Origin: Thaumasiovibrio sp043421945
GTDB taxonomy: Bacteria > Pseudomonadota > Gammaproteobacteria > Enterobacterales > Vibrionaceae
Direction of reading: 5' to 3'
Assembly (NCBI GenBank): GCA_043421945.1
Contig: JBHOGO010000064.1
Location: 1-26,922, forward strand
DNA: 26,922 nt
Part shown: positions 16,632 through 25,413 of the stretch, in pieces
Position numbering within the stretch: position 1 is the first letter of the stretch
Layout of the letters: every line of letters starts with the position of its first letter
The notes under the pieces: generated by a model
What the model saw: the letters and a program-made list of their open reading frames with translations, nothing else
The model's database searches: none
Told to the model about the DNA's origin: nothing
Made by a program: the position numbers and the translations under genes

Positions 16632-17810
16632 ATGGACGTATTAACAGAAAAGCATGAAACGCACACCAAAAAGCTCTCACTGCCTCAAGTCATAGCCCAA
16701 ACCTACCAGGGCTCTGACTTGATGGAGGTTGCCCATCATTTGAAACCGCATGAGTTTATCTTTGGTTTTATTGAGCAAACGGCTCGAGAGATGGACTTGA
16801 TGGCGCTGTTGTTTAGCAATATGACGGAAAATGATTTCTTTACTGAGATGGATGGAAAGGTGGTTAATGCGGATCCCACCTACCGTTTTTCCGGTAAAGA
16901 TGTTGCTGCTTGGCTAGGGATCCAGCCCGCTCGGGTTTACAGTACGTTGCGAACGCCAGCGAGGCATATGTTGACGCGTGCAATTGGCCTCGATATCAAT
17001 GGTGAGTTTGACTACATCACTCTGTTTAAGCGCTGCAGCTACAAAAATGGTGTGCTTGAGATCATCCCTAACGATCAACTCAGAGAGATCTATTTGCTCA
17101 AAGCCAGAGATTCTGAAAAGACCAAGGGCCATGCGGTGATCAATAACAATGTCTATCGCACCATCCGTTCGACCAATGCTAAGCGGCTTTATGAAATGTT
17201 GTCACGCTTTAAATACAACGGGGCGCCTGACAGCATTTCCAATGCGGAGCATCGCCGTTTGTTCCCGATCAGCTTAGTTGAGTTGAAGGGGCAGTTTGGT
17301 GCCTATAACGAAGATGGTAAATTTAAAAAACCCGCGTATAAAGACAATACGAAATTTATCCATGATGTGATCGTTCGTGCAATTAAAAACTTATGTGCAA
17401 ATGATGAAGTGATGGAGGAGTTGGAATTCCTTTATTCAAATCCTGATGCTGAGCATGCCAAACGCGATTTGGGGTTTGAGCGGATTTATGAGGGCGGTAA
17501 AGTGACGAAAATCCGTTTTTGTTATCGCTGGAAAAATACCACGGCGTCTACTGTCGACATGGATGAACAGCTGGCGTTTGAAGCCATCGAAAAATATGAG
17601 ATAGCTCGGCTCAGTCGGAAGCTTCATCGTGAAGAGCTGAAAGAGCTGATTTATTACTTAGAGTTGCTCGGGATGCAAGAAGAGGCTCAACCGATCAAGG
17701 ATGAACTCATTTTGCTTGATCACCCGCCTCTTGATGTGCCGGATGAGCCGCTGGATAAATTGGCGGCGATGCGTGCCAAAATTCAGAAAATCCGTAATCA
17801 ACAGCAATAA
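16632..17810 (+). CDS. Plasmid replication initiator (Rep)
   Basis: 392 residues from ATG 16632 (MDVLTEKHETHTKKLSLPQV). ATG 16605 is a possible earlier start. The longer frame to GTG 16452 runs through the TCGCAG repeats and is judged non-coding. No strong ribosome site precedes either ATG. The protein is mixed helix-strand with basic stretches. Segments such as DVAAWLGIQPARVYSTLRTP look like a DNA-binding helix-turn-helix, and VYRTIRSTNAKRLYEMLSRFKY resembles the core of plasmid initiators of the Rep_3/winged-helix type. The link to replication rests mostly on context: iterons end about 260 bases upstream, operator-like half-iterons adjoin, and parAB follows. The initiator would bind the iterons, melt the AT-rich region with DnaA, and repress its own gene. 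Exact family is uncertain. Confidence 0.8.
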   Translation: MDVLTEKHETHTKKLSLPQVIAQTYQGSDLMEVAHHLKPHEFIFGFIEQTAREMDLMALLFSNMTENDFFTEMDGKVVNADPTYRFSGKDVAAWLGIQPARVYSTLRTPARHMLTRAIGLDINGEFDYITLFKRCSYKNGVLEIIPNDQLREIYLLKARDSEKTKGHAVINNNVYRTIRSTNAKRLYEMLSRFKYNGAPDSISNAEHRRLFPISLVELKGQFGAYNEDGKFKKPAYKDNTKFIHDVIVRAIKNLCANDEVMEELEFLYSNPDAEHAKRDLGFERIYEGGKVTKIRFCYRWKNTTASTVDMDEQLAFEAIEKYEIARLSRKLHREELKELIYYLELLGMQEEAQPIKDELILLDHPPLDVPDEPLDKLAAMRAKIQKIRNQQQ

Positions 17811-18829
17811 CTCCTCACTGACCGTCTCCGTTTGTGTTGTCGGTTGGGGAGGACCACCGTAGAGACTTTCTCTTCGCTCTGACCGTGCGTTGTTCTGTTA
17901 TAGCCCATTAGTCTTCCCCCCACGCGTGATGCCCAGCATGGCGCGTGTCTTGTTCAACGTCCTCTACGCTTTGCGGTTACCTCCTTTGGGGTGATGATCT
18001 TCACGCTGTTTCTGTTGAAAGAATGATTGAATGGCGCGGTATTGATGGTCGCTTCCTGCCGTCCCGATTGCGTGACCATCGCACTCACAACAGTATGCCC
18101 TGCGTTCGAACAATGCGCGTGCCGTCTAACGGAGGCGGATGTCGGTTACCGCTCTCTTGTTCATTGCTCGCTATGCGAGCTCACCCTTAAGATTTCTCTC
18201 GGGTCGAGCAAGCGGACTGTGCCATCTTTGCTGCTTGTTTACCCGCGACCTTATGAACAACTCAACACTCCAGACCTACGTATACTTTCTTTCGACAGGG
18301 TGTTCATCCGGCGCGTTAGTGCTTCTATGCCAAGGAGGGAAATGTCCAATTTTTTCATTGTGGTTGTATGCCTGTCTATCTATCGGCGTATTACTTGGTG
18401 GCTTCGCGTCCCGGTTGCGTTTTTGATGAGCCTCAATAGCTGTGATTGCCGACTCGTCACAGACTGGTGTCCGCTCCAGCGTTTTTCCTCTCGTTCCCCC
18501 GAAGGCATGATGGACCTTTGAGTGTGATGCTCGTTTCATGTTTGAAGCTGAGATAGCAGCGCGTGAGCAGGAAAAGATAACCGCGGTCGTGTGCGGGGTT
18601 TTCGATGTCGATGAGGGAGACTTTGTTCAAGCTCCGTTACTCATTGGTCTGTTTGGTTTCTCAATGGGCGGCGGAGTATTGCGCTGGCGCGGTGAGCATG
18701 GACCTATTTACCATCCGGTGCCATTTTCTTCGGTGTGCTTGGTCAGCGGTTTGATGAGTGCCACCGCATATGTATTGAGCCAATCTGGAGAGTGCTCGTT
18801 GGGTCTTGCGCACAGATACTGCCTTAGCC
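17811..18829. other. Rep-par spacer, about 1 kb, no confident gene
   Basis: Several overlapping frames occur, none convincing: a plus frame at 18027-18521 rich in Cys, Ser and Arg; a plus frame at 18139-18426 with two hydrophobic stretches (STLQTYVYFLSTGCSSGAL; WLYACLSIGVLLGG); and a plus frame from ATG 18538 (MFEAEIAAREQEKITAVVCG, later LLIGLFGFSMGGGVLRWRG) that runs into the repeat at 18830. The last two could be small membrane proteins, but they lack ribosome sites. Just after rep, TCCTC...GAGGA with ACCG/CGGT (about 17811-17853) can form an imperfect hairpin without a T run. Confidence 0.4.
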
Positions 18830-19068
18830 GTGACTACTCACCTCCCGTTGGGCGATGCTTCTTGTTTCGTAGGCTACAGCTCGAAATATCGAGTCTTACG
18901 TAAGCCTCCACAAGCAGACACGACCGTCCAGCCGCGTTGGTAACTTTAAACTGCTGCGCCATAACAGTTCCCTTGCCACGATCTGTAACTGGGCTATGTA
19001 GGGTCTTCTTGGTCAGTCAGTCAAAATTTTGTTTTTTCTTTCTGCACTTGGTTTTCGTTACAGAAATT
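18830..19068 (-). repeat. 240-bp repeat, copy B (probable IS200/IS605-type right end)
   Basis: Same unit as 5176-5418, in the same orientation, beginning GTGACTACTCACCTCCC and ending GTTTTCGTTACAGAAATTT. On the minus strand it reads GWTVVSACGGLRKTRYFEL, a stop, then PTKQEASPNGR, cleaner than copy A and very like a TnpB C-terminus. The surrounding sequences of the two copies are unrelated, so the borders are those of a mobile unit. It ends 87 bases before the first parS candidate. Confidence 0.75.
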
Positions 19069-19154
19069 TCGCCTTGTATCACCGCCCTCATCGGGCGATG
19101 GTTTACGCCGATTTTGCTAAAGATTGTCTCTATTCAAGGCGTCACCCTGAATAG

Positions 19155-19176
19155 TGTGGGCAATTCACGTGAATAA
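19155..19176. promoter_or_regulatory. Candidate parS, upstream copy
   Basis: The 22-base sequence TGTGGGCAATTCACGTGAATAA contains the perfect palindrome ATTCACGTGAAT (19163-19174). An identical 22-base copy stands just after parB at 21576-21597. Exact repetition on both sides of parAB is what a centromere site bound by ParB would look like. It could instead be the operator bound by ParA, since this copy is about 190 bases upstream of parA. Confidence 0.65.
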
Positions 19177-19362
19177 TTCATTTCTTTATGATTTAAGTTA
19201 TTGATATTTAATGGTTTTATTTTTGGGCTTTCTTTGGGCGCTTTTTTTGTTGTTGTTAGTGAGGTATTTAGGATAAAAATTGCATTTTTATGTTGAAGGG
19301 CGTTTTTTTAGTTGTTATTATAAAGTTATAGCTTAAGGTTGATTTTTAATTAGAGGATGGTC

Positions 19363-20625
19363 ATGAGTGTAATCAATCAAATGGACGCCAGTATTGAGCG
19401 GATGCAGTCGGAAGAGATCCGACTCAGTGATTTTATTAACCAGAACAGTGTTAAAGCGGTCACTGATACCCAGCTTGAAAATGGTGTTGATCGATTACTG
19501 TATAACCATGCGATTAACAAAACCAATTTAACCACTTTTTGTAATGTCAGTAGTCCGACGTTTAATAAACGCATCAAAGAGTTGTCGGAAGCGGAATTGA
19601 TTGCGGAGCCGTTCGTACAGGGGAAATCTCACCTGTATAACCGATTTGATGTGCAACGGATCATCGAGTCCTTCCACTTACCGGCTTACCGTGACAATTA
19701 TCAGTCTTGTGTGGTGTCGATACAAAACCACAAAGGTGGCGTCGGTAAAAGCACGACCACTCGGACACTGGCGACCGCGGCGGCGTTGGACTTGGATTTG
19801 AATGCTCGCATTGCCGTCGTCGATCTCGACCCCCAAGGCTCTTGTGGTCTACAAGGTCAGCCAAAAGATGAGAATGGGATCTTTTTGACCGTTGCTGATA
19901 TTGCGCTGCGTGATGTTGAGCCAAATTCTCGTTTTTACGAGTATTTATCGTATTTTGATCTGAGTCAGGAAGAAGTGGTTTTGCATGCCGCCGTCAACAC
20001 CCACCTACCTAACTTGGATATTTTTACCGCGTTCCCAGAAGACGAACGCTTTTCGGATTACTATCACAGCCTAGATAATGACGGGCAGGTGGCTCTGCTT
20101 CATCAACTAAGAGACTTTGTACTGCCGATCCTGAAAACAGAGTACGACATTATTTTCATTGATACGCCTCCTCAAGACTCCCCAGTGTGTTGGTCTGTTC
20201 TCGAAGCCGCTGATTTTTTGCTCACGCCGATCGCACCCAAAGAGTTGGACTACCTTTCTACGAAAAACTTTGTTCGCTTTACTCGTGAGCGTATTAAGCA
20301 ACTCCCAAGCCAAGGGGAAAACCTTAAGCTGTGGAAAGTGGTGTCAGTGAATGTGGATGTGACTAGTCGTCAACAAAACAGAATGCTGAGCCGTATCCGT
20401 CGTGCCTTTGTTGATGCCGTGATGGCGAACAGCTTAGAGTCTTCCGAGCTTTTTATTGCTGCGGATGGACTGCATCGGACTATTTTTGATATTCAAAAAT
20501 CTGAGGCGCGTGATTTTAAATATGCTGGCCCTAAAGCGTACGATCGCGCGATTGATTCCGCTGGCGCGCTCTATCGTGAGTTTCGCGGGTTGCTACTCAA
20601 CATGAGCATTGGGGGAGATGAATAA
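19363..20625 (+). CDS. parA: ParA partition ATPase (type Ia, P1-like)
   Basis: 420 residues. ATG 19363 is chosen because AGAGG at 19352-19356 is properly spaced for it, not for ATG 19357. The N-terminal 110 residues form a helix-turn-helix domain (TTFCNVSSPTFNKRIKELSEAELI), the mark of type Ia ParA proteins that also repress their own operon. The deviant Walker A KGGVGKSTTT starts at about residue 124, the VVDLDPQGS Walker A' follows, and IIFIDTPPQDSP gives Walker B. These proteins bind nucleoid DNA in the ATP state and move ParB-bound plasmids to cell halves. parB overlaps its stop codon by one base (TAATG), so the two are translationally coupled. Confidence 0.93.
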   Translation: MSVINQMDASIERMQSEEIRLSDFINQNSVKAVTDTQLENGVDRLLYNHAINKTNLTTFCNVSSPTFNKRIKELSEAELIAEPFVQGKSHLYNRFDVQRIIESFHLPAYRDNYQSCVVSIQNHKGGVGKSTTTRTLATAAALDLDLNARIAVVDLDPQGSCGLQGQPKDENGIFLTVADIALRDVEPNSRFYEYLSYFDLSQEEVVLHAAVNTHLPNLDIFTAFPEDERFSDYYHSLDNDGQVALLHQLRDFVLPILKTEYDIIFIDTPPQDSPVCWSVLEAADFLLTPIAPKELDYLSTKNFVRFTRERIKQLPSQGENLKLWKVVSVNVDVTSRQQNRMLSRIRRAFVDAVMANSLESSELFIAADGLHRTIFDIQKSEARDFKYAGPKAYDRAIDSAGALYREFRGLLLNMSIGGDE

Positions 20626-21575
20626 TGAAAACGGGATCATTGAATGCGGCACGAAAAGTCGGGATTGACCGCTTGTCTTCGGGGTTTAACCCTGGCCAAC
20701 ATCAGAAATTACCACCGAAGTCAGCGACCCAGCAGTGGACATTGCAATCCGGTGATACCGCGACGTTCGAAGATCGAACACTGACTTACCAAGAGACGGT
20801 CGATAAGACGTTTGTCGATTTTGAAACTAATGGCCGTAACCAAGATCTGCTCTCTGACACAGTGTTGGCGCGTTTGCGCTCTTTGGAAAAACAACAATAT
20901 CTGCCAGCGGTGGGGATTGAACACCCTGATGGTCGGATTGAGGTGCTGGATGGCTCCAGTCGACGCGCCTATATATTGAGTCGCGAAGGTGCTATTGATC
21001 GCTATCGTATTTTGACAACCAAAAGTCAGATTTCGCGTGGCGATGCGAAAGCGCTGACCAATGAAATTCAATCTGCTGTTGAGCATAACTTGTATGAATT
21101 AGGGCAACGAGCGCAGTTGATACAGCAAAACAGTGAGACCAAAATTACTCAAAAAGACATTGCGCTTGAGCTGGGGATCAGCCAATCAAAAGTGAGCCGT
21201 GCTTTAAAAACTGTGGGTGTGGATGCACGTATCATTCACCTTTTTCCTAACGTGAATGATCTGGTGCTTTCTGATTACACGAAGCTGCTTAAGGTACAGG
21301 AAATGCTCCCGTTACCTGAGGCGATTGAAGGGATGCAGCGCGCGCAGTTTGAGAGTAACGGTGCGGTCTTTTTAGCGTTATCCGCGGTAGAGACAAAACC
21401 CAAGCCTAAAGTGGACAAGTTTGTGAAAGAAAAACTGGCCGATTACGGCGACCATCGAACTTATGCCCGTAAAAAGACCTCACAAGATGGACGCCAGGTG
21501 ATCTATGAGTTTTCGCGTTTACCTGAAGAAAAGCTTCTTCAGTTGGATGAAACGATACGTGCCTTGTTTGAATAA
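20625..21575 (+). CDS. parB: ParB partition DNA-binding protein
   Basis: 316 residues; the ATG shares its A with the parA stop codon, and GGGGGAGA precedes it. The N-terminus is the ParA-contacting region. LPAVGIEHPDGRIEVLDGSSRRAYIL (about 97-122) is the ParB/Srx-like fold with a GSSRR motif in place of the more familiar GERR, as in P1-type ParB proteins. A helix-turn-helix follows at ITQKDIALELGISQSKVSRALKTVG (about 175-200). The C-terminal part (ADYGDHRTYARKKTSQDGRQVIYEF) resembles the dimer and parS-contacting domain of type Ia ParB proteins. The likely target is the 22-bp palindrome-bearing site repeated on both sides of parAB. Confidence 0.92.
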   Translation: MKTGSLNAARKVGIDRLSSGFNPGQHQKLPPKSATQQWTLQSGDTATFEDRTLTYQETVDKTFVDFETNGRNQDLLSDTVLARLRSLEKQQYLPAVGIEHPDGRIEVLDGSSRRAYILSREGAIDRYRILTTKSQISRGDAKALTNEIQSAVEHNLYELGQRAQLIQQNSETKITQKDIALELGISQSKVSRALKTVGVDARIIHLFPNVNDLVLSDYTKLLKVQEMLPLPEAIEGMQRAQFESNGAVFLALSAVETKPKPKVDKFVKEKLADYGDHRTYARKKTSQDGRQVIYEFSRLPEEKLLQLDETIRALFE

Positions 21576-21597
21576 TGTGGGCAATTCACGTGAATAA
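21576..21597. promoter_or_regulatory. Candidate parS, downstream copy
   Basis: Identical over 22 bases to the site at 19155-19176. It begins with the last T-less bases of the parB end (stop codon at 21573-21575) and holds ATTCACGTGAAT at 21584-21595. P1-type partition loci have parS directly after parB, so this is the better centromere candidate of the two. Confidence 0.7.
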
Positions 21598-21779
21598 AGT
21601 CGCCAAATGTCGCCTAAGTTGCTGTTTTTAATTGTTTATTAATTGTGCCTTTTTTTGGGCGTTTCATTAATAATGATTCATTCTGAACGGCGGTCAGGGG
21701 CCTTTGGGGTTTTCCAGGCAAGCCTTAGCTTGTTCGCCGTCATCCTTGCTCCATCTTAGGTGGGGACATTAGGCGCGAA

Positions 21780-21813
21780 CGACTCAGTGATCAGCTATGC
21801 TATCGCTGAGTCG
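21780..21813. terminator. Hairpin between convergent parB and G8-protein genes
   Basis: CGACTCAGTGAT (21780-21791) pairs with ATCGCTGAGTCG (21802-21813) with one G-T pair and a 10-base loop. It lies 30 bases past the stop of the minus-strand G8 gene and 200 past parB. There is no clear T run on either side, so a bidirectional terminator is only suggested. The rest of 21598-21779 shows no gene. Confidence 0.4.
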
Positions 21814-21843
21814 CTCACTCAATGCCGCTACAGATCATTATTG

Positions 21844-24564
21844 TTAGTATTGGTACTCTCTCCCCAAGACCCGAACTTCTTGAATATTTGTCCATACTTG
21901 GTTTTCATTGTTACCTTGCATACGAAGACGAAGATGTTTCACTCCGGAAGCGCCTACATAATATGCATTAAAAGGTACCTCTTCAGTTGAGCTTAAATAG
22001 CGATCTATCGATGTATAGTTAATACCATCCGAGCTAACATCGATGTCAATGAAGTAGTTACGCACTGTACTGTTATTCTGCGATAGCTCGAGGGTATCAA
22101 TGTAGTATTGACGGTCTAGTTCTATATAGAAGTAAATGTCTTCATCATTGACATCGGTTAAGCTGGCAACCCACTTAGTGTCTAAATCTCCATCTATTGC
22201 AAGCTCAGCCGCACGTCCTTGATTCTCGGTGTTCGCAGATACATTCACAATGTTCAGAGGCTCATAGGTAGGAAAATATGCAACAGGGGTGACCGGTAAG
22301 TTGGTTATTGGTTCTAATAACATGTTGTGGGTGTTGGCAACTTCAATTGCTGAATTTGGTATCCATGCTCCACCAATCGGTGCCCCCCATAGTTGTTCAA
22401 ACCAAAGGTTATCTTTGTCAGCCCACTCAGCCACTGGAGGGGTGCGGTCGCCGTTACTCGGATATGGAATAAAGCCTGGCGATTGCTCTAGCTTCATATG
22501 AATTTGGTACGCTTGATTCCAGTCATTAATATCAATGACCATTGGAGAAAACGGTGATTTTCCAGAACTACCGTAGCCAAACTCTACTTCAAAGTGATTT
22601 CTTTCTCGCCCAGCAAGAGCACTATCACTTAATTCACCAAAGCGAACATCACCGACAACATAAGCAGGTGAACCATAATTCCATTGTTTGTTGAAGCTAA
22701 AATCTGTCACGTTATTCATGTAGGCATTCACAACACCACAGAAACCTTTACTACAAATCTCAATACCTTTCTCAAACCCTTCAACATGTAAATTGGTATA
22801 GGTGGTACTAGGGCTGTTTCCATGTGCTTGGACCCCTTCAGAAGCGACTGGGTTTTCGAGGTCACCAAGTACGGTTGTATCCCAGTGATCTGATGTTCCT
22901 GCATACCATCGTGTTTGACCAACTTGGATAGTGTGGGCGACAAAACCATTTGTTTTGGCTCTTATGCGTGCATCCTCCCATCCTAGACGACCAGAGTAGG
23001 CGAGGTTATTCCTATAAAGCGGTGTCGTATTACTATTGACTGCAGTACCAACGTTAATTGTGTCTAAGTTGTCATACTCCCCACGCGTGTTGTTTACAAG
23101 CCGTGCATTTATTTGACGTTCATAAAAACTATCGTCAAAATGGAACTCTAGCCAACCGGCATACCCTGCCCACGCAAACCCGATGGCGATATTATCCTCA
23201 AAATGAATCAAGCGGGATTGAGTCCAGAATGACTCCCCACGGTGCCCTCTATCAAATATTGTTTGGCCTCCAAGCCTATTTAAGCCGCTTGTTTTAGTGC
23301 CATAAGTTCTCATTGCAACATTGCCAACGAAGCTGCCAAGTTCATCACCGAGTTCAGCGACGTATGCAGATCCAAATACATCGTATGTCACATTGTCTCT
23401 AAACCTCACGTAGCTTGAGTGATTGACGAAACCAAACCCTGGGCTGTTGAGAACGGCATTCCCAACGATAACACCGAGCTTTTCAGCATAAGCCATGTGA
23501 AAGTGAAGCGGGTAGCGTGCAAGCGGGTTCGTTGAAATATTATAACTGCCATCTTCATTATGGGTCGTTGTGCCTGCCGTCCAACGTTTATTGGTTCGAC
23601 CTAAATAATGCAAAGCAGCATAACGAAAATCAACGGCTGCAGAGTGCATGAACATCAAATGACCACGTTGCGTATATTCTTTCTTACGACTATCGCTATG
23701 GGTTAGGTATGTGTCTCGTCCGTCAGAATGCGTCGAGAAAGTCACATTTCGACTGAGATTGATAACGTGTAATTTGAGTGTTAATCCATCTTTATGGTGG
23801 CGAGGTAAAAATCGGTCATAAAGCAGTGGACTATCTAGTTCGATACTTTGTTCAGTCAAGTTAACAATCGTCCGCAGTTCATGCTGTTCTGCGTCACTTT
23901 CTTCATTACCACGGGAAGTTCCTGCGATGCCAATTTTATCGCCAACGACCCAACCTTCAGGAACAGAGTCCACATGAAGAATACTGTCGCCCACGTGTGC
24001 TTCATCGAATGTTGTATAGCCGCTTTTTGCTTTACCATGAACGTCAAAATTACCCATGACGATAAGACCTATACCCAGTTTATAGGGGTCAAAGTCTGGA
24101 GATGATACGTCTTGAGTTTCAAAACCGTTATTATCAACATCAACAAAGATGATTTCTGCTGACTGTGTTATTGGTTGATGTTGTGAGCCTATCTCAAGGG
24201 AACCGTTCGTTGTCACAACAATGGTTTCAGCAATGAGCTTCGTCTCTGCCTGCTCTTTAAAACGTAAGGTGCCATCAATTCTGAGCGTGCGAATAGTCTC
24301 TTCAATTGGTTCGTCGACCACCACGCTGTGATTCGTCGATATTTGAACTCGCGCCCCCTCGGTGGGCAACATCCCTCCCCATGTTTCTGGATTAGACCAG
24401 TCACCGTCTTGTTGGCTTTGATGGGTTACAAACTGTTCTTGAACTAGGCTCATAACCGCCATGTGTTCAGCATCATGTTCGTGATGACTATCCATGCTGT
24501 TTGCCGATACTTGTAGAGCGGTAAACAGGCTAAAAAAGAGTGCAGCGTATGTGATTATTCTCAT
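21844..24564 (-). CDS. Secreted G8-domain / parallel beta-helix protein with C-terminal F5/8C domain
   Basis: 906 residues; GGAGG stands just before ATG 24564. A signal peptide is clear: MRIITYAALFFSLFTALQVSA, cut probably after Ala21. A His-rich stretch (HHEHDAEH, 27-34) follows. DWSNPETWGGMLPTEGARVQI (about 55-75) opens a G8 domain, named for conserved glycines and known from animal CEMIP (KIAA1199), TMEM2 and PKHD1L1. Next is a long stretch of beta-helix type turns with YPLHFHMAYAEKLGVIVGNA, SPGFGFVNHSSYVRFRDNV and repeated D/N-rich turns. The last 150 or so residues (AELAIDGDLDTKWVAS ... LRLRMQGNNENQVWTNIQEVRVLG) form an F5/8C (CBM32-like) sugar-binding domain. It is probably exported and binds or cuts a polysaccharide; CEMIP/TMEM2 act on hyaluronan, but the substrate here is unknown. 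No operon partner adjoins. Confidence 0.85.
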   Translation of the reverse strand: MRIITYAALFFSLFTALQVSANSMDSHHEHDAEHMAVMSLVQEQFVTHQSQQDGDWSNPETWGGMLPTEGARVQISTNHSVVVDEPIEETIRTLRIDGTLRFKEQAETKLIAETIVVTTNGSLEIGSQHQPITQSAEIIFVDVDNNGFETQDVSSPDFDPYKLGIGLIVMGNFDVHGKAKSGYTTFDEAHVGDSILHVDSVPEGWVVGDKIGIAGTSRGNEESDAEQHELRTIVNLTEQSIELDSPLLYDRFLPRHHKDGLTLKLHVINLSRNVTFSTHSDGRDTYLTHSDSRKKEYTQRGHLMFMHSAAVDFRYAALHYLGRTNKRWTAGTTTHNEDGSYNISTNPLARYPLHFHMAYAEKLGVIVGNAVLNSPGFGFVNHSSYVRFRDNVTYDVFGSAYVAELGDELGSFVGNVAMRTYGTKTSGLNRLGGQTIFDRGHRGESFWTQSRLIHFEDNIAIGFAWAGYAGWLEFHFDDSFYERQINARLVNNTRGEYDNLDTINVGTAVNSNTTPLYRNNLAYSGRLGWEDARIRAKTNGFVAHTIQVGQTRWYAGTSDHWDTTVLGDLENPVASEGVQAHGNSPSTTYTNLHVEGFEKGIEICSKGFCGVVNAYMNNVTDFSFNKQWNYGSPAYVVGDVRFGELSDSALAGRERNHFEVEFGYGSSGKSPFSPMVIDINDWNQAYQIHMKLEQSPGFIPYPSNGDRTPPVAEWADKDNLWFEQLWGAPIGGAWIPNSAIEVANTHNMLLEPITNLPVTPVAYFPTYEPLNIVNVSANTENQGRAAELAIDGDLDTKWVASLTDVNDEDIYFYIELDRQYYIDTLELSQNNSTVRNYFIDIDVSSDGINYTSIDRYLSSTEEVPFNAYYVGASGVKHLRLRMQGNNENQVWTNIQEVRVLGREYQY

Positions 24565-24671
24565 TTATCCTCCATTGATACTTATAAAGATGTCCATTTA
24601 TCCATGCAAGTATAGAATTAAAATTAGACTTTTTAATTGTTTGGAGAATATAATTTAAGAATCTGAATCCG

Positions 24672-24729
24672 CATAATAAATAAGGGTTTAATGTCGGCTG
24701 TGCGACACTTAATCCTTATTTGTTATATG
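24672..24729 (-). repeat. attC-like imperfect palindrome
   Basis: On the minus strand GCATATAACAAATAAGG and TTAAGTGTCG are followed by loop CACAGC and a matching arm CGACATTAAACCCTTATT then TATTATGC. The two arms pair over most of 26-28 bases with small bulges. It begins at the stop codon of the 24723-25292 gene, which is how an integron cassette's attC site sits. The expected GTT of the far core site reads ATT, so it may be inactive. A terminator or chance palindrome is the alternative. Confidence 0.4.
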
Positions 24730-25292
24730 CCCTGTGATTCTAGCCCTCGAAGAACCCCATCACGACCAACAGTAACAATATGAATACCTGAAAGTTTCAT
24801 TAATGGGCGCTCTCTCCACTGAAAAGCAAGATCATTGAATTTTGGTGAACTTGGTACGGCAACAGCAAGTATGTCGCTTTTCCCCGCCTTTTCGGTTGTC
24901 ATTAATTGTCCAATCGCTTCCCTTATTAGCGGGTACTCTTTTGAACCAGGTACTTTAACTAAAGGACCTTTTTTGGATTCTACTCGAAGTCTATTACCGT
25001 TAGTAAGTGTAGCGACCAGATCACCTTCACCAGAACTGGAGTGAATTACTAGATTGTACTCTACATCGCGTTTGCTATAAGTACCTTGCCAGCGCTCATC
25101 TTCGGCGAGTTTTGACCAACCCGAAACAATCAAGAATTCTTCGATTGCAAAGTGAATGTTTTTTCCAGTTTTTACCTGAGCACCATCAATAGCAGTTACA
25201 ACATCACTTATAACCAGCTGATTTTCTAGCAATGTAATAGCGAACCTTAATGTTACTTCTGCTTCAGGCATTTTATCAATTGGTAATATCAT
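24723..25292 (-). CDS. Unrecognised protein, possible PD-(D/E)XK nuclease fold
   Basis: 189 residues from ATG 25292; no strong ribosome site. I do not recognise the family. After a helical N-terminal half (MPEAEVTLRFAITLLENQLV, later HFAIEEFLIVSGWSKL) comes VIHSSSGEGDLVATLTNG, then LRVESKKGPL. The order Glu in a helix, an acidic GEGD turn before a strand, and then Glu-x-Lys on a strand is the layout of PD-(D/E)XK nucleases. A further helix LIREAIGQLMTTE and a strand SDILAVAVPSS would complete such a fold. No methylase or partner gene adjoins. The gene ends inside an attC-like hairpin, so it may be a single integron-type cassette. The nuclease reading is inference from motif order only. Confidence 0.55.
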   Translation of the reverse strand: MILPIDKMPEAEVTLRFAITLLENQLVISDVVTAIDGAQVKTGKNIHFAIEEFLIVSGWSKLAEDERWQGTYSKRDVEYNLVIHSSSGEGDLVATLTNGNRLRVESKKGPLVKVPGSKEYPLIREAIGQLMTTEKAGKSDILAVAVPSSPKFNDLAFQWRERPLMKLSGIHIVTVGRDGVLRGLESQGI

Positions 25293-25413
25293 ACTCTATT
25301 CCATTGTGGGCATATAAATGCTTAAGCGTTATACTACTGTACTCACGTTACCAAAGTTTCATGCATCTCGTAACATTATCGAAATAGTATTGATCGCTGT
25401 ACATGTAGTTCAC

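Noticed and set aside
20107..20313. Minus-strand frames inside parA and parB (also 19661-19924, 20721-21086)
   Set aside because: Shadows of well-supported genes on the other strand.
22289..24105. Several plus- and minus-strand frames inside the G8-protein gene
   Set aside because: They overlap a strong 906-residue gene with signal peptide and ribosome site.
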